A stretch of 64,000 nucleotides of DNA from Pseudoalteromonas prydzensis (GCF_011050055.1 NZ_DRGM01000185.1:56816-120815); one strand, 5' to 3'; positions 45,041 to 54,591 are shown, counted from the stretch's first letter. Notes: generated by a model not told the origin, from the sequence alone. Made by a program: numbers and translations.

Positions 45041-47416
45041 ATGTCTAATAACTGCTTTCATTGCCTTGAAAGTGTACCAACTGGTTTTAGTGCTACGGTT
45101 GTTATAGAAGGTAGCGCGCAGTCAATGTGTTGCATTGGCTGCCAAACCGTTGCTGAGACCATTGTCGCCCAAGGCATGACCGATTATTATAAATTCAGAA
45201 CTGTGACGGCAGGTAAAGTTGAGCAGCTCATCCCTGAGCAGCTTGAATTGATCAAAAGTTACGATAATGAAGATATTCAAGATGAGTTTATCGCCACAAA
45301 TGGTGATGTCAGTGAAGTGCTACTCACCGTTGAAGGCATCACTTGCGCCGCGTGTGCATGGCTTATTGAAAAACAACTGCTGAATATGCCAGCCGTTAAA
45401 CGGGTAGATGTAAACACCTCAACTAACCGTGCCATGATCCAATGGCACAAAAATGCCTTGCCGCTGAGCGAAATAATCAAATCATTACTTGAAATTGGTT
45501 ACAAAGCGTATCCTTTCCAAGCCGATCTTGAAGCAAGCCAAAAACAACTCGTTGCCAAAGCCTACATACGCAGGCTTGGCGTGGCAGGCTTAATGACCAT
45601 GCAAGTGATGATGTTCGCATTTGCCATGTATTTTGGTATGTTTTCTGGCATGGAAGAAAACTTTGAACAGTATTTTCGCTGGATCAGCCTAATACTCGCC
45701 TCACCAGTTATTCTCTACAGCGCGATGCCCTTTTTAAGCAACGCAATTAATGGCTTAAAAGCAAAACAACTGAATATGGATTTACCTGTTTCGTTGGCTA
45801 TTTTTGGCGCGTATGGCGCTAGTAGCTATGCAACAATTATGGCAGTTGGTGAAGTCTATTTTGAATCTATTTGTATGTTTACCTTTTTACTCTTATTAGG
45901 TAAATATTTAGAGTTTCGTGCGCGTCTTAAAGCCAGTGAATTTACCGCTAACTTGCAAAAATTATTACCGCTTACAGCACGAAAATTGGATGAAAATGGC
46001 CAAGAACGTATTATTGCAGCTAAAAAGCTGCAACTCGATGATCGGGTATTAATTAAAGCTGGGGAAACCATTCCAGCAGATGGCATTATTTGCGCGGGCA
46101 GCACCACAGTTGACGAGTCAATGATGACTGGTGAACATTTACCTGTTAATAAATACATTGAGCATCACGTTTTTGCAGGAACGCTAAATCATGATGGTGT
46201 GATTGAAATTCGCATCAACAAAATTGGCCAAAATACACTTTTAAATCAGATAATAAAGCTTCAGCACAGTGCACTTGCCACGCGGCCAAAATTGGTAGAA
46301 ATTACCGACAAAGTGGCACAATGGTTTGTTGCCTGCTTACTGATCTTTGCCTCGATCACCGCAATAGGCTGGTATCAGGTTGACCCAGAACATGCATTTT
46401 GGATCACTATTGCGGTGCTTGTAGCAACCTGCCCTTGTGCACTAAGCTTAGCTATTCCAACCGCATTGACCTGTGCTGTGGCCACGCTGACTCGCAAAGG
46501 AATACTGATTAAGCAATCGCATGTGCTCGAGACTCTGCCACAATTAACCCGCGTTGCATTTGATAAAACAGGCACGTTAACGCAAGGACGTTTTACACTC
46601 GATGCCGTCGATTTATTATCTGGCTCACTTTCTAAAAAACAAATTTTAGGCTTAGCTGCGCAACTCGAAAGCTATTCTGAGCATCCTATTGCCACTGCGT
46701 TTACTGAATTTACACCGACGCAACGCCATTTGACCAATATTAAGATTCATCCAGGCCTTGGTATTACCGGTGAAGATGACACGCATCATTATGCAGTGGG
46801 TAAAAGCGGCTGGTTTAACAGTAAAAAAAGCAATGCTCAAGCCACTTTTTATATTGATCAACAACCGGTTGCCAACTTTTATTTTGTTGATGAAATAAAA
46901 AACAATGCAGCACAGTTAATCGCCTCTTTACAGCAGCAAGGCTTAACTTGTCATATGCTAACCGGGGATGCCTCAAATGCAGGACAGCAAATTGCTAAGA
47001 AGCTCAAACTTGATAGCTTTAAAGTAGCCTGCTTGCCAGAAGATAAACAAAGCGAAGTACAACACTGGTCTAGCCAAGGTGAAATTGTCGCCATGGTAGG
47101 CGATGGTGTCAACGACAGCCCAGTGTTTAACAGCGCGCATTTATCTATTGCAATGGAAACTGGCGCTGATATTTCCAAAAATACCGCCGATGTGGTATTA
47201 CTCAACAGTGATTTAGCTGCTATCGATCATTTATTAACGGTATCGAAAAAAACGCGCCGCATAATAAAGCAAAATTTAACGCTCTCATTGCTCTATAATG
47301 GCTCTATCTTACCGCTTGCGGCATTAGGTCTTGTGGCGCCTTGGATGGCGGTCATAGGAATGTCTGCAAGTTCCATTATTGTGATCAGTAACTCACTGAG
47401 GTTATTAAAGTTATGA
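45041..47416 (+). CDS. ccoI: Copper P1B-type ATPase for cbb3 assembly
   Basis: CcoI/FixI is a 791-residue copper-exporting P-type ATPase that feeds copper to cbb3 oxidase. The N-terminus has a cysteine cluster (C5-x2-C8, then MCCIGC near 29-34), followed by an HMA-type domain with C102-A-A-C105. Eight membrane helices include the CPC motif (C464-P-C466). The phosphorylation site is D508 in DKTGTLTQG, and GDGVNDSP marks the hinge. It is followed by ccoS with an ATGA overlap. Confidence 0.97.
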   Translation: MSNNCFHCLESVPTGFSATVVIEGSAQSMCCIGCQTVAETIVAQGMTDYYKFRTVTAGKVEQLIPEQLELIKSYDNEDIQDEFIATNGDVSEVLLTVEGITCAACAWLIEKQLLNMPAVKRVDVNTSTNRAMIQWHKNALPLSEIIKSLLEIGYKAYPFQADLEASQKQLVAKAYIRRLGVAGLMTMQVMMFAFAMYFGMFSGMEENFEQYFRWISLILASPVILYSAMPFLSNAINGLKAKQLNMDLPVSLAIFGAYGASSYATIMAVGEVYFESICMFTFLLLLGKYLEFRARLKASEFTANLQKLLPLTARKLDENGQERIIAAKKLQLDDRVLIKAGETIPADGIICAGSTTVDESMMTGEHLPVNKYIEHHVFAGTLNHDGVIEIRINKIGQNTLLNQIIKLQHSALATRPKLVEITDKVAQWFVACLLIFASITAIGWYQVDPEHAFWITIAVLVATCPCALSLAIPTALTCAVATLTRKGILIKQSHVLETLPQLTRVAFDKTGTLTQGRFTLDAVDLLSGSLSKKQILGLAAQLESYSEHPIATAFTEFTPTQRHLTNIKIHPGLGITGEDDTHHYAVGKSGWFNSKKSNAQATFYIDQQPVANFYFVDEIKNNAAQLIASLQQQGLTCHMLTGDASNAGQQIAKKLKLDSFKVACLPEDKQSEVQHWSSQGEIVAMVGDGVNDSPVFNSAHLSIAMETGADISKNTADVVLLNSDLAAIDHLLTVSKKTRRIIKQNLTLSLLYNGSILPLAALGLVAPWMAVIGMSASSIIVISNSLRLLKL

Positions 47417-47580
47417 GTATCATTTATATCCTAGTCCCCATTGCTATTTTATTTGTATTAATTGCAATTGGGGTGTTCTTTTGGGCTGTTCGCGGTGAAC
47501 AATTTTCAGATTTAAACAAACAAGGTCATAGTATTTTGTTTGAAGACGACAAAGAGCAACACAAAAAAAGCAATGATTGA
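47413..47580 (+). CDS. ccoS: cbb3 assembly protein CcoS
   Basis: A 55-residue single-helix protein: MSIIYILVPIAILFVLIAIG, then FFWAVRGEQFSDL, the CcoS signature. CcoS is needed to insert heme b and copper in cbb3 oxidase. It begins inside the ccoI stop codon (4-base overlap). The next gene's ATG lies inside its own 3' end, so all three are tightly coupled. Confidence 0.95.
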   Translation: MSIIYILVPIAILFVLIAIGVFFWAVRGEQFSDLNKQGHSILFEDDKEQHKKSND

Positions 47581-48244
47581 TCCGTTATTCGTCAGCGCGT
47601 TTATTATGGGATTAATTGGCAGCGGTCACTGCATTGCGATGTGTGGCGGTATTGCCAGTTCCTTGCAATTAGCAACAGATAAAACCCGACCATGGCAGTA
47701 CTCTATTGCGTATAACTTCGGCCGTGCTGGCAGCTATATGTTAGCGGGAGCACTGGTTGCAGGGATCAGCAGCCATTTTGCCACCCAAAGTCATTGGGTC
47801 GCGTTAACCTTAGCATTGCTAAGTGGCCTATTTATGATCTTAGTGGGCTTGTATATCATGCGTTTAGGTGTAAGCTTACAATGGCTTGAATCGCTGGGAA
47901 AAACATTAGTATGGCAGCACTTGGTAAAGCTAAACCGCTTTATCATGCCAATCAACTCATTACCTAAGGCAATCGCTTATGGCGCACTATGGGGTTGGCT
48001 ACCGTGTGGTTTAGTTTATTCAGCGTTAACGTGGGCGATGACCAGTAAAACGGCCACTGACGGCGCTTTAGTCATGCTATTTTTTGCTCTTGGCACATTT
48101 CCGGCCATGTTAAGCATAGGCATGGGCGCACAAATATTACATAAAGTATTAAACCACCCATGGGCACGCATAGTGCTGGGCAGTGTACTTATTTGGTATG
48201 GGGTTTATTTACTTATTATTGCAACTGATCAGCTGCTGCATTAA
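47573..48244 (+). CDS. TauE/SafE-like membrane protein (UreH-type)
   Basis: A 223-residue membrane protein with about six helices. The opening LFVSAFIMGLIGSGHCIAMCGGIASSL and the mid-protein GALWGWLPCGLVYSAL are typical of the UreH/SafE-like family found in cbb3 and copper gene clusters. The conserved H-C-x3-C and P-C suggest metal handling, perhaps copper for the oxidase; this is inference. The start is the ATG at 47573, overlapping the ccoS stop by 8 bases. Upstream in-frame codons lie within ccoS. Confidence 0.85.
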   Translation: MIDPLFVSAFIMGLIGSGHCIAMCGGIASSLQLATDKTRPWQYSIAYNFGRAGSYMLAGALVAGISSHFATQSHWVALTLALLSGLFMILVGLYIMRLGVSLQWLESLGKTLVWQHLVKLNRFIMPINSLPKAIAYGALWGWLPCGLVYSALTWAMTSKTATDGALVMLFFALGTFPAMLSIGMGAQILHKVLNHPWARIVLGSVLIWYGVYLLIIATDQLLH

Positions 48245-48285
48245 TCTTAACAGATTAATGTGACAACATTTTATGGATTGAACTC

Positions 48286-49020
48286 ATGGATTTATCTCAC
48301 AACAAAGCCAAAAACAATTGCACTATCAGCTGTAACGACTGCAGTATTAGCCAATTATGCTTGCCCTTTACCCTCAATGGTCAAGAGCTGGATAAACTGG
48401 ATGAAATCATCGAGCGTAAAAAGCCATTACATAAAGGTGATTTTCTGTTTGAGTTGGGTGCCCCATTGAGCGCTATTTTTGCAGTTCGCTCTGGTTCATT
48501 TAAATCATACACCCTCTCTGAGCAAGGGGATGAACAGATCACTGGCTTTCACTTGGCAGGAGACTTAATTGGTTTTGATGCAATAAATAAGATGACTCAT
48601 CAAAGCTTTTCTCAAGCACTTGAAACATCAATGGTATGTGAAATCCCATTTGACACATTAGATGAATTGTCAGGTAAATTGCCGAAATTACGCCAACAAA
48701 TTATGCGTTTGATGAGCAGTGAAATTAACTACGATCAAGAAATGTTACTGTCTCTGAATAAGAAATCGGCTGAAGAGCGCTTAGCCAGCTTTATTCATAA
48801 TTTATCGAATCGTTTCGGTGAGCGTGGTTTTTCCCGCAAAGAGTTTCGCTTTACCATGACTCGCGGCGAAATTGGCAATTATCTTGGCTTAACCGTTGAA
48901 ACTATTAGCCGTTTACTCAGCCGTTTTCAAAAAGCAGAGCTAATAAAAGTGGAAGGTAAATTTATCACTATTTTAGATAGTGACGGTTTATCAGCCGCCG
49001 CGGCAATTCATCCTAAATAA
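48286..49020 (+). CDS. fnr: Fnr/EtrA oxygen-sensing regulator
   Basis: A 244-residue Fnr. The iron-sulfur cysteines are C16, C19, C25 and C118 (E. coli 20, 23, 29, 122). A cyclic-nucleotide-like beta-roll is followed by the helix-turn-helix [22 protein letters not shown]. The E-x2-S-R recognition residues are the ones that read TTGAT-N4-ATCAA sites. Fnr switches genes for low oxygen, and it sits immediately after the oxidase assembly genes, so it may control them. Confidence 0.96.
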   Translation: MDLSHNKAKNNCTISCNDCSISQLCLPFTLNGQELDKLDEIIERKKPLHKGDFLFELGAPLSAIFAVRSGSFKSYTLSEQGDEQITGFHLAGDLIGFDAINKMTHQSFSQALETSMVCEIPFDTLDELSGKLPKLRQQIMRLMSSEINYDQEMLLSLNKKSAEERLASFIHNLSNRFGERGFSRKEFRFTMTRGEIGNYLGLTVETISRLLSRFQKAELIKVEGKFITILDSDGLSAAAAIHPK

Positions 49021-49125
49021 ACTTGATCTAGCGCAACATATGTTTTGCTGTTACTTTAACTCCTCATGAAATGCGTTACACTGTAAGTATTAACTAACCA
49101 TAGAATGTAGTTAAAGGAGCAGCTT

Positions 49126-50049
49126 ATGAACACTATCAAACAGATCCTCGCTATTATCGACCCAACCACTGATTCGCAGCATGGTTTATCTCGCTCTATT
49201 GAACTTGCTAAAAAATCCGGTGCCAGTATCACCGCCTTCATGAGCATTTATGATTTTTCATATGAAATGACGACCATGCTCTCTGGGGATGAACGCGAAG
49301 CAATGCGTAACGCAGTCGTAAAAGACCGTCAATTATGGGTAGATGATATTTTGACCCAGTATCCAGAGGTCAAAATCCAAAGCCAAGTTGTTTGGCACAA
49401 TCGCGCTTATGAGGCGATCATCGATACAGTTATCAATCAACAGTTTGATTTAGTCGTCAAAGGCACTCACCAGCACGATACCCTTAAATCCGTTATTTTT
49501 ACGCCCACTGATTGGCATTTAATTCGTAAATGTCCAGCCCCCGTATTATTAGTCAAAGAGCATGCATGGCCTGCGCAAGGGAATATTTTAGCTGCAGTTA
49601 ATGCCGTCAGTGAAAACCAACAACACCTTGATTTAAATCATCGCATTATTAAAGACGCGCAATTTTTATGTGAACTTGCCAACGCCAGTTTAAATCTGGT
49701 CAACGCCTACCCTGCAACACCTGTGAATATCGCCATTGAAATTCCAGAGTTTAATCCGAGTGTCTACAATGAATCGGTGAAAAAACACCATATTGAATCA
49801 ACCCAAGAATTAGCAGCCAAGCATCAAATTAGTCAACAAAACTGTATTATCGAAGAAGGTTTACCAGAGGATGTGATCCCGGATGTCGCTAAGCGCCTTA
49901 ACAGTGAACTTGTTGTCATTGGTACCGTTGGCCGTACAGGCTTAAGTGCGGCATTGGTGGGGAATACCGCAGAGCATGTTATTGACAGCCTTGATTGTGA
50001 CGTATTGGCCTTAAAACCCGATGGCTATGTTTCTCCATTAGCAAAATAA
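49126..50049 (+). CDS. uspE: Universal stress protein UspE
   Basis: A 307-residue tandem universal stress protein with two Usp domains (about 1-145 and 155-300). The second ends with the nucleotide loop VVIGTVGRTGLSAALVGNTAEHVID. UspE is tied to stress survival, motility and iron handling in E. coli. Position next to fnr is conserved among gammaproteobacteria. The ribosome site AAAGGAG is strong. Confidence 0.95.
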   Translation: MNTIKQILAIIDPTTDSQHGLSRSIELAKKSGASITAFMSIYDFSYEMTTMLSGDEREAMRNAVVKDRQLWVDDILTQYPEVKIQSQVVWHNRAYEAIIDTVINQQFDLVVKGTHQHDTLKSVIFTPTDWHLIRKCPAPVLLVKEHAWPAQGNILAAVNAVSENQQHLDLNHRIIKDAQFLCELANASLNLVNAYPATPVNIAIEIPEFNPSVYNESVKKHHIESTQELAAKHQISQQNCIIEEGLPEDVIPDVAKRLNSELVVIGTVGRTGLSAALVGNTAEHVIDSLDCDVLALKPDGYVSPLAK

Positions 50050-50135
50050 ATTAGTCAATAAATAAGTTTTGAGCATTGTCACTTTCAGCATATAATACGC
50101 CCCTTTATTTTACGCATAGTATTCAAGGGGCCGTA

Positions 50136-51041
50136 ATGTCGCATTCTGTTCAAGCCAAAGCGCAATTTAACTTCAATAAGTTACAAAAGCGCTTACGTCG
50201 CCAAACTGGTCAAGCGGTGATGGACTTCAATATGATTGAAGCAGGCGATCGCATCATGGTCTGTTTATCAGGCGGCAAAGACAGTTATACGCTACTGGAT
50301 ATGCTGCAGCATTTACAACGCGTTGCACCCATAAAGTTTGATCTCTTTGCTGTAAATCTAGATCAAAAGCAGCCAGGATTTCCTGAACATGTGTTGCCAG
50401 AATATTTAGACACACAAAACATTGAATACAAAATTGTCGAAGAAGACACTTACAGTATTGTCACCGATATCATCCCTGAAGGTAAAACCACCTGTTCACT
50501 ATGCTCACGTTTACGCCGCGGCATTTTATACCGTACCGCAAATGAAATGGGTGCAACTAAGATTGCCTTAGGCCATCATCGTGACGATATGATTGAAACA
50601 ATGTTCCTAAACATGTTTTACGGTGGCAAACTCAAAAGCATGCCGGCTAAATTAATGAGTGATAACGGTGAGCACATGGTCATTCGCCCATTAGCATACT
50701 GTAAAGAAACTGATATTGAACAATATGCTATCAGCCAAGCCTACCCTATCATTCCGTGTAACCTGTGTGGCTCACAAGAAAATTTACAGCGAAAACATAC
50801 CAAAGCGATGCTTGCTCAGTGGGATATTGACCACCCAGGTCGTATTGAGAGTATTTTTACAGCAATGCAAAATGTGGTGCCATCACACTTAGCAGATAAT
50901 GAATTGTTTGATTTCGCCAACTTAACAACCGGTGCAGTAATAGATGGTGGTGATATTGCGCTTGATAAACCAGATATCCCAAAACAACCTGTACTTAGCG
51001 ACGATGAAACAGCTGAAGTAATGACGATTAATTTAAGTTAA
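50136..51041 (+). CDS. ttcA: tRNA 2-thiocytidine synthetase TtcA
   Basis: TtcA puts the sulfur on C32 of certain tRNAs using an iron-sulfur cluster. The 301-residue protein has the PP-loop S45-G-G-K-D-S50 and two CxxC motifs (TTCSLCSR and PCNLCGS). The start is the ATG at 50136 after AAGGGG. Twenty upstream codons without support were dropped. It follows fnr-uspE as in Vibrio and Shewanella. Confidence 0.97.
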   Translation: MSHSVQAKAQFNFNKLQKRLRRQTGQAVMDFNMIEAGDRIMVCLSGGKDSYTLLDMLQHLQRVAPIKFDLFAVNLDQKQPGFPEHVLPEYLDTQNIEYKIVEEDTYSIVTDIIPEGKTTCSLCSRLRRGILYRTANEMGATKIALGHHRDDMIETMFLNMFYGGKLKSMPAKLMSDNGEHMVIRPLAYCKETDIEQYAISQAYPIIPCNLCGSQENLQRKHTKAMLAQWDIDHPGRIESIFTAMQNVVPSHLADNELFDFANLTTGAVIDGGDIALDKPDIPKQPVLSDDETAEVMTINLS

Positions 51042-51058
51042 CAAATTAACTTATACAA

Positions 51059-51092
51059 TAAAATGCCGCGACTATCGCGGCATTTTTGTTTT
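51059..51092. terminator. Bidirectional terminator between ttcA and secF
   Basis: Eleven-bp perfect stem AAATGCCGCGA/TCGCGGCATTT (51061-51071, 51075-51085) with T runs in both directions, between convergent ttcA and secF. Confidence 0.9.
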
Positions 51093-51100
51093 ATTGCCAG

Positions 51101-52027
51101 TTACGGCATATCCATTAACGCTTGACTCTGTTCATCAATCTTAATGTGATAGTTCTCATGTCTTAACCCCAGTAATTGCGGTAACGTTGCAGCAATACAA
51201 ATTGATGACAAAGTACCCACCACGATCCCCACAAATAGAGCGATCGCAAAGCCCTGTAATGGCGCACCTGCCAATAACCAAACGCTTGCGACCGTCGCAA
51301 GTGTAGTGCCAGAGGTGATCAAGGTACGGGTCAAAGTGCTCTTAATCGATTCGTCTATCACTGTATTCACGCTAGCTTGTTGTTTTTTAGTATCTAAACG
51401 CAGCAGCTCGCGCACTCTATCGCCAACAATAATAGAATCATTTAAGGAGTAACCAATGATTGCCAGCAAACTCGCTAACACGGTTAAGTTAAAATCAAGT
51501 TGTAGCCATGCAAATAAGCCAACCACTACAATCACATCATGCATTAAAGCAACGACTGCTCCCAGCGCTAAACGCCACTCAAACCGTAGCGCTAAATAAA
51601 TCATCACGGCAACCATCGCTGCAAATAATGCCAAACACCCTTGTTCAAATAATTCATCACCCACTTGTGAGCCTAAGTAAGAAGATGACACAACTTCAGC
51701 ACCCAGCGTCTCATCTTGCGTAACCGTTGCGAGCCACACTGAAGTACTTGCTTGCTCTGCTTCTCTTAGCTGAAAGTGTTGGCTAGATTGTGCACTCAAG
51801 GTAAAGTTATCAGGATGATAACCACTAATTTTAGCGGCTAGTTCAACCTTACTGATCGGCACTGAGGTAGTAAACTCGGTTAAATAGCCGCCGGTAAAAT
51901 CAAGGCCAAAATTTAATCCTTTGGTAGCAATACCTAGTACAGAAAAAACCACCAATAAGATAGATAAAACCAAACCAGATAAACGTAAACGTGTTGCTGT
52001 GCTCATTTTCTCAGTTGCTTTATTCAT
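51101..52027 (-). CDS. secF: Protein translocase subunit SecF
   Basis: A 308-residue SecF, an inner-membrane partner of SecD that pulls secreted proteins across using the ion gradient. There are six helices with a first periplasmic domain (GLDFTGGYLTEFTTSVPISKVELAAKI) and the conserved helix-4 run GYSLNDSIIVGDRVRE. It overlaps secD by 4 bases. Without yajC or tgt nearby and with a regulatory ORF upstream, this is probably the second (SecDF2-like) pair of the genome. Confidence 0.95.
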   Translation of the reverse strand: MNKATEKMSTATRLRLSGLVLSILLVVFSVLGIATKGLNFGLDFTGGYLTEFTTSVPISKVELAAKISGYHPDNFTLSAQSSQHFQLREAEQASTSVWLATVTQDETLGAEVVSSSYLGSQVGDELFEQGCLALFAAMVAVMIYLALRFEWRLALGAVVALMHDVIVVVGLFAWLQLDFNLTVLASLLAIIGYSLNDSIIVGDRVRELLRLDTKKQQASVNTVIDESIKSTLTRTLITSGTTLATVASVWLLAGAPLQGFAIALFVGIVVGTLSSICIAATLPQLLGLRHENYHIKIDEQSQALMDMP

Positions 52028-53868
52028 GCGGTTACTCCTCGTTTATTTGCCAATTTTAAGTACAACGTTTGGCTTAATGCCTTCGATACATAAACGCCGG
52101 TAAACACACTGGTTATCAGTCCCAAAGCAAGCGTAATTGCAAAACCTTTGATTGGCCCATAACCAATACCGTATAAAATAATAGCGGTGATCATAGTGGT
52201 AATATTGGCATCAAAAATAGTGCTGAAAGCTTGTTTATAACCCTGCTCTATTGCTTGATATGGCGCACGGCCTTTACGGCGCTCTTCTTTGATACGTTCA
52301 AAAATAATAACATTGGTATCAACAGCCATACCAATCGTCAGTACCAAACCTGCAATCCCTGGTAAAGTGAGCACCACGCCAGGCAACAGCGACATTAATC
52401 CAACCAAGGCGGTTAAATTCAGCAATAAGGCAATATTCGCCACCAGCCCTAAACGGCGATACCACAGCGCCATAAAGGCTAATGTAATACCCATGCCTAA
52501 CATTAAAGCGGCTAATCCGTTGTTAATATTATCGGCCCCTAGGCTGGGTCCAATGGTTTGCTCTTGCACTATGGTCACCGGAGCCGTCAGTGATCCAGCA
52601 CGCAATAATAGCGCTAAATCTTGCGCCGCTTGTGGGCTTTGCATATTAGTAATACTAAATTGACTGCTCAGGTGCTGGGCAATATTAGCAACATTAATCA
52701 CTTCACTTTTTTTAACCACATTACCTTGGGCATTTTTGTAATATTCAGAATACACCGTGGCCATTGGTTTACCGATATTACGTTTTGAAAACGCCGACAT
52801 GGCTTCGCCACCTTGACTATCAAGACTTAGCTGCACCAATGGTTTTCCCCATTCATCCCGCCCAGCATGAGCATTATTAATATGCTGACCTGAAAAAATA
52901 GCAATGGGATCTAGGTTGATGGTCCCCCCATTTTGCAGAGTAAAGGTTTTTCCGCCATATTCTTTTAGTTGATAAAAATCAAGTGATGCCGTTGCACCAA
53001 TGATCCGCTTTGCTTCTGTAGGATCTTGTACACCGGGCAGTTCAATACGGATACGTTGCTTGCCTTGACGTTGGGTTACCGCTTCTGTGATGCCTAATTC
53101 TTCAATACGGCCACGCAGAGTAGTCAAGGTTTGACTCATCACCTCTTTAGCAAACGCGCTACTGCCTTGCTCACTAAAGCTAAATGCCACTGTTGTTAAC
53201 TTACCTTGTGCATGCACAGTCGCGGCTAAACGTTCAAAACGCTTTAATAGCTGCGCTTGCACTGCAAGTAATTCATCTTGAGCCGCTGGCAATGCATGCA
53301 ATTCAAACCCCTGTGCATTTTGCTGTACGCGAACCCCTCTGGCTTTCTGATCACGAATAATCGTTTTTGTTTGCTCATAAGCGCTATCAAGTTGTTCTTG
53401 TTGTACTTTAGCTAAATCAACATCTAATACAAATAGCACGCCACCATTGAGATCAAGCCCTAGTTTTATCGGCGCTAATCCTAAACTTTGTAGCCAGTCA
53501 GGACTTGTTTGATGAGTCACTATTTTTACATGCAACTGCGCAAACTCACTTTTTAACGCTTGTTGCGCTGCTGCGCTTTTGGTGGGCTCTTGAAGTAGCA
53601 CATTTAATGAAGGTAGCTGCTGTGATGACTGCACGGATTGATCGACAATAAAGCCGTGTTGATTTAAAAAATCAATGACATTTTTTTGCGTATCAATCGC
53701 TAGTAGCTCGGAGTGTAACGGCTGTTGCGGTGTAACATGCAGCCACGATTTTGCAGGATATAAATTTGGTAAGGCACTAATAGTCAGTAATATCAGCGCT
53801 AAAAGCATCGCCATATAGCTTATTTTAAAACGCTGCAACAGCGGTTTTTTTGATGATTTTTTTAACAT
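52024..53868 (-). CDS. secD: Protein translocase subunit SecD
   Basis: A 614-residue SecD with one N-terminal helix, the large periplasmic P1 domain (LGLDLNGGVLFVLDVD), the segment LRGRIEELGITEAVTQRQGKQRIRIELPGVQDP, and five C-terminal helices. The ion-path aspartate is in GLVLTIGMAVDTNVIIFERIKEE. The sequence looks divergent from the main SecD and lacks YajC upstream. The SD (AAGGA, 53879-53875) is placed 6 bases before the ATG. Its access is probably controlled by the leader described at 53866-53975. Confidence 0.95.
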   Translation of the reverse strand: MLKKSSKKPLLQRFKISYMAMLLALILLTISALPNLYPAKSWLHVTPQQPLHSELLAIDTQKNVIDFLNQHGFIVDQSVQSSQQLPSLNVLLQEPTKSAAAQQALKSEFAQLHVKIVTHQTSPDWLQSLGLAPIKLGLDLNGGVLFVLDVDLAKVQQEQLDSAYEQTKTIIRDQKARGVRVQQNAQGFELHALPAAQDELLAVQAQLLKRFERLAATVHAQGKLTTVAFSFSEQGSSAFAKEVMSQTLTTLRGRIEELGITEAVTQRQGKQRIRIELPGVQDPTEAKRIIGATASLDFYQLKEYGGKTFTLQNGGTINLDPIAIFSGQHINNAHAGRDEWGKPLVQLSLDSQGGEAMSAFSKRNIGKPMATVYSEYYKNAQGNVVKKSEVINVANIAQHLSSQFSITNMQSPQAAQDLALLLRAGSLTAPVTIVQEQTIGPSLGADNINNGLAALMLGMGITLAFMALWYRRLGLVANIALLLNLTALVGLMSLLPGVVLTLPGIAGLVLTIGMAVDTNVIIFERIKEERRKGRAPYQAIEQGYKQAFSTIFDANITTMITAIILYGIGYGPIKGFAITLALGLITSVFTGVYVSKALSQTLYLKLANKRGVTA

Positions 53869-53975
53869 ACTTCTTCCTTAAGCCTATCAAAGCATAGGCT
53901 TCACGCCAGATAGGCGCAGTTATTTACTGCTTTAGCGAAATCGCTAAAACACCGAAAAATTAACTGGAAGAATTA
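53866..53975 (-). promoter_or_regulatory. secD translation-control leader (anti-SD plus four hairpins)
   Basis: Reading leftward, the stop codon of the upstream ORF (53975-53973) is followed directly by TTCTTCC (53972-53966). This is exactly complementary to GGAAGAA (53877-53871), which covers the secD Shine-Dalgarno. Four small perfect-stem hairpins lie nearly back-to-back between them: 53931-53948, 53916-53930, 53904-53916 and 53880-53901. Together they could form a closed multi-branch fold that hides the secD start. A ribosome paused at the end of the ORF would cover the anti-SD and open the start. Confidence 0.75.
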
Positions 53976-54470
53976 ACTGTGGTAGGTAAGGACTGCCCGA
54001 TACTGTAAATTAGCGTCTTTCCAACCACTCAAACGTGACTTTTTACCATCATAAGATACAAACCAAGGTAATCGTGTGGGTGGTTCAAGAGGCTGTAAGT
54101 AGAGTTGCCGCGCAAGGCTTGGCACAAAAAACTCAAATATTGCCGCATAATTTGGCTCTACTTGACTAGGATATAAAAATAATGACGAGTTGCTAACCGT
54201 TAAACGTGGTTGCAATGATTCAAAACCAGATCCTTGCGGTTGTTGATCCGCAGCTAACATGGCGACTTGTTTACTTACAGATAAGTGGCTGGATACTGCT
54301 GTGTTGGCTGCTTTAGGTTGAAAATCACTGAACTGCGAAAAAATCTCTGCTCCAACCAATACGCTCGACTGTGTCTGAATTACCGCCATGCTACTGGCAG
54401 CAGTTGCCTGCACACTAAAAAGTGCAGCAAACATCAGTAACACGGTAAGGACTAAGCGAAAGCGAATCAT
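53973..54470 (-). CDS. Putative VemP-like secretion-monitoring arrest peptide
   Basis: A 165-residue secreted protein upstream of secDF. The signal peptide is about residues 1-25 (MIRFRLVLTVLLMFAALF, cleavage after ATA). The middle is Ser/Gln/Ala-rich without a recognised domain. Residues 146-160 (R-L-S-G-W-K-D-A-N-L-Q-Y-R-A-V) closely resemble the arrest segment of Vibrio VemP as I recall it, R-I-S-G-W-K-E-T-N. W150 lies 15 residues before the end, matching VemP W143 of 159. VemP stalls its ribosome until the peptide is pulled by secretion, and the stall turns on secDF2. The arrest glutamine Q156 of VemP does not align to Q here. No clear ribosome site precedes the ATG. Confidence 0.8.
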   Translation of the reverse strand: MIRFRLVLTVLLMFAALFSVQATAASSMAVIQTQSSVLVGAEIFSQFSDFQPKAANTAVSSHLSVSKQVAMLAADQQPQGSGFESLQPRLTVSNSSLFLYPSQVEPNYAAIFEFFVPSLARQLYLQPLEPPTRLPWFVSYDGKKSRLSGWKDANLQYRAVLTYHS

Positions 54471-54540
54471 TTTATTATCAAAAAAGTGAACTAGCTTATT
54501 AATGAGGCTGAATCATACTATTTCAATAGCTAATTTACGA

Positions 54541-54572
54541 TAAAAAAAGCCGCAAGCTTACTACCTGCGGCT
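54541..54572 (-). terminator. Alcohol dehydrogenase terminator
   Basis: Stem AGCCGCA/TGCGGCT (54548-54554, 54566-54572) followed on the minus strand by seven Ts. It separates adh from the VemP-like gene. Confidence 0.85.
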
Positions 54573-54591
54573 AAACAAGCACGGATCTAAA

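Noticed and set aside
47540..47572. Upstream extension of the SafE-like gene
   Set aside because: It lies within ccoS, in another frame, without a ribosome site. The ATG at 47573 gives the normal family start.
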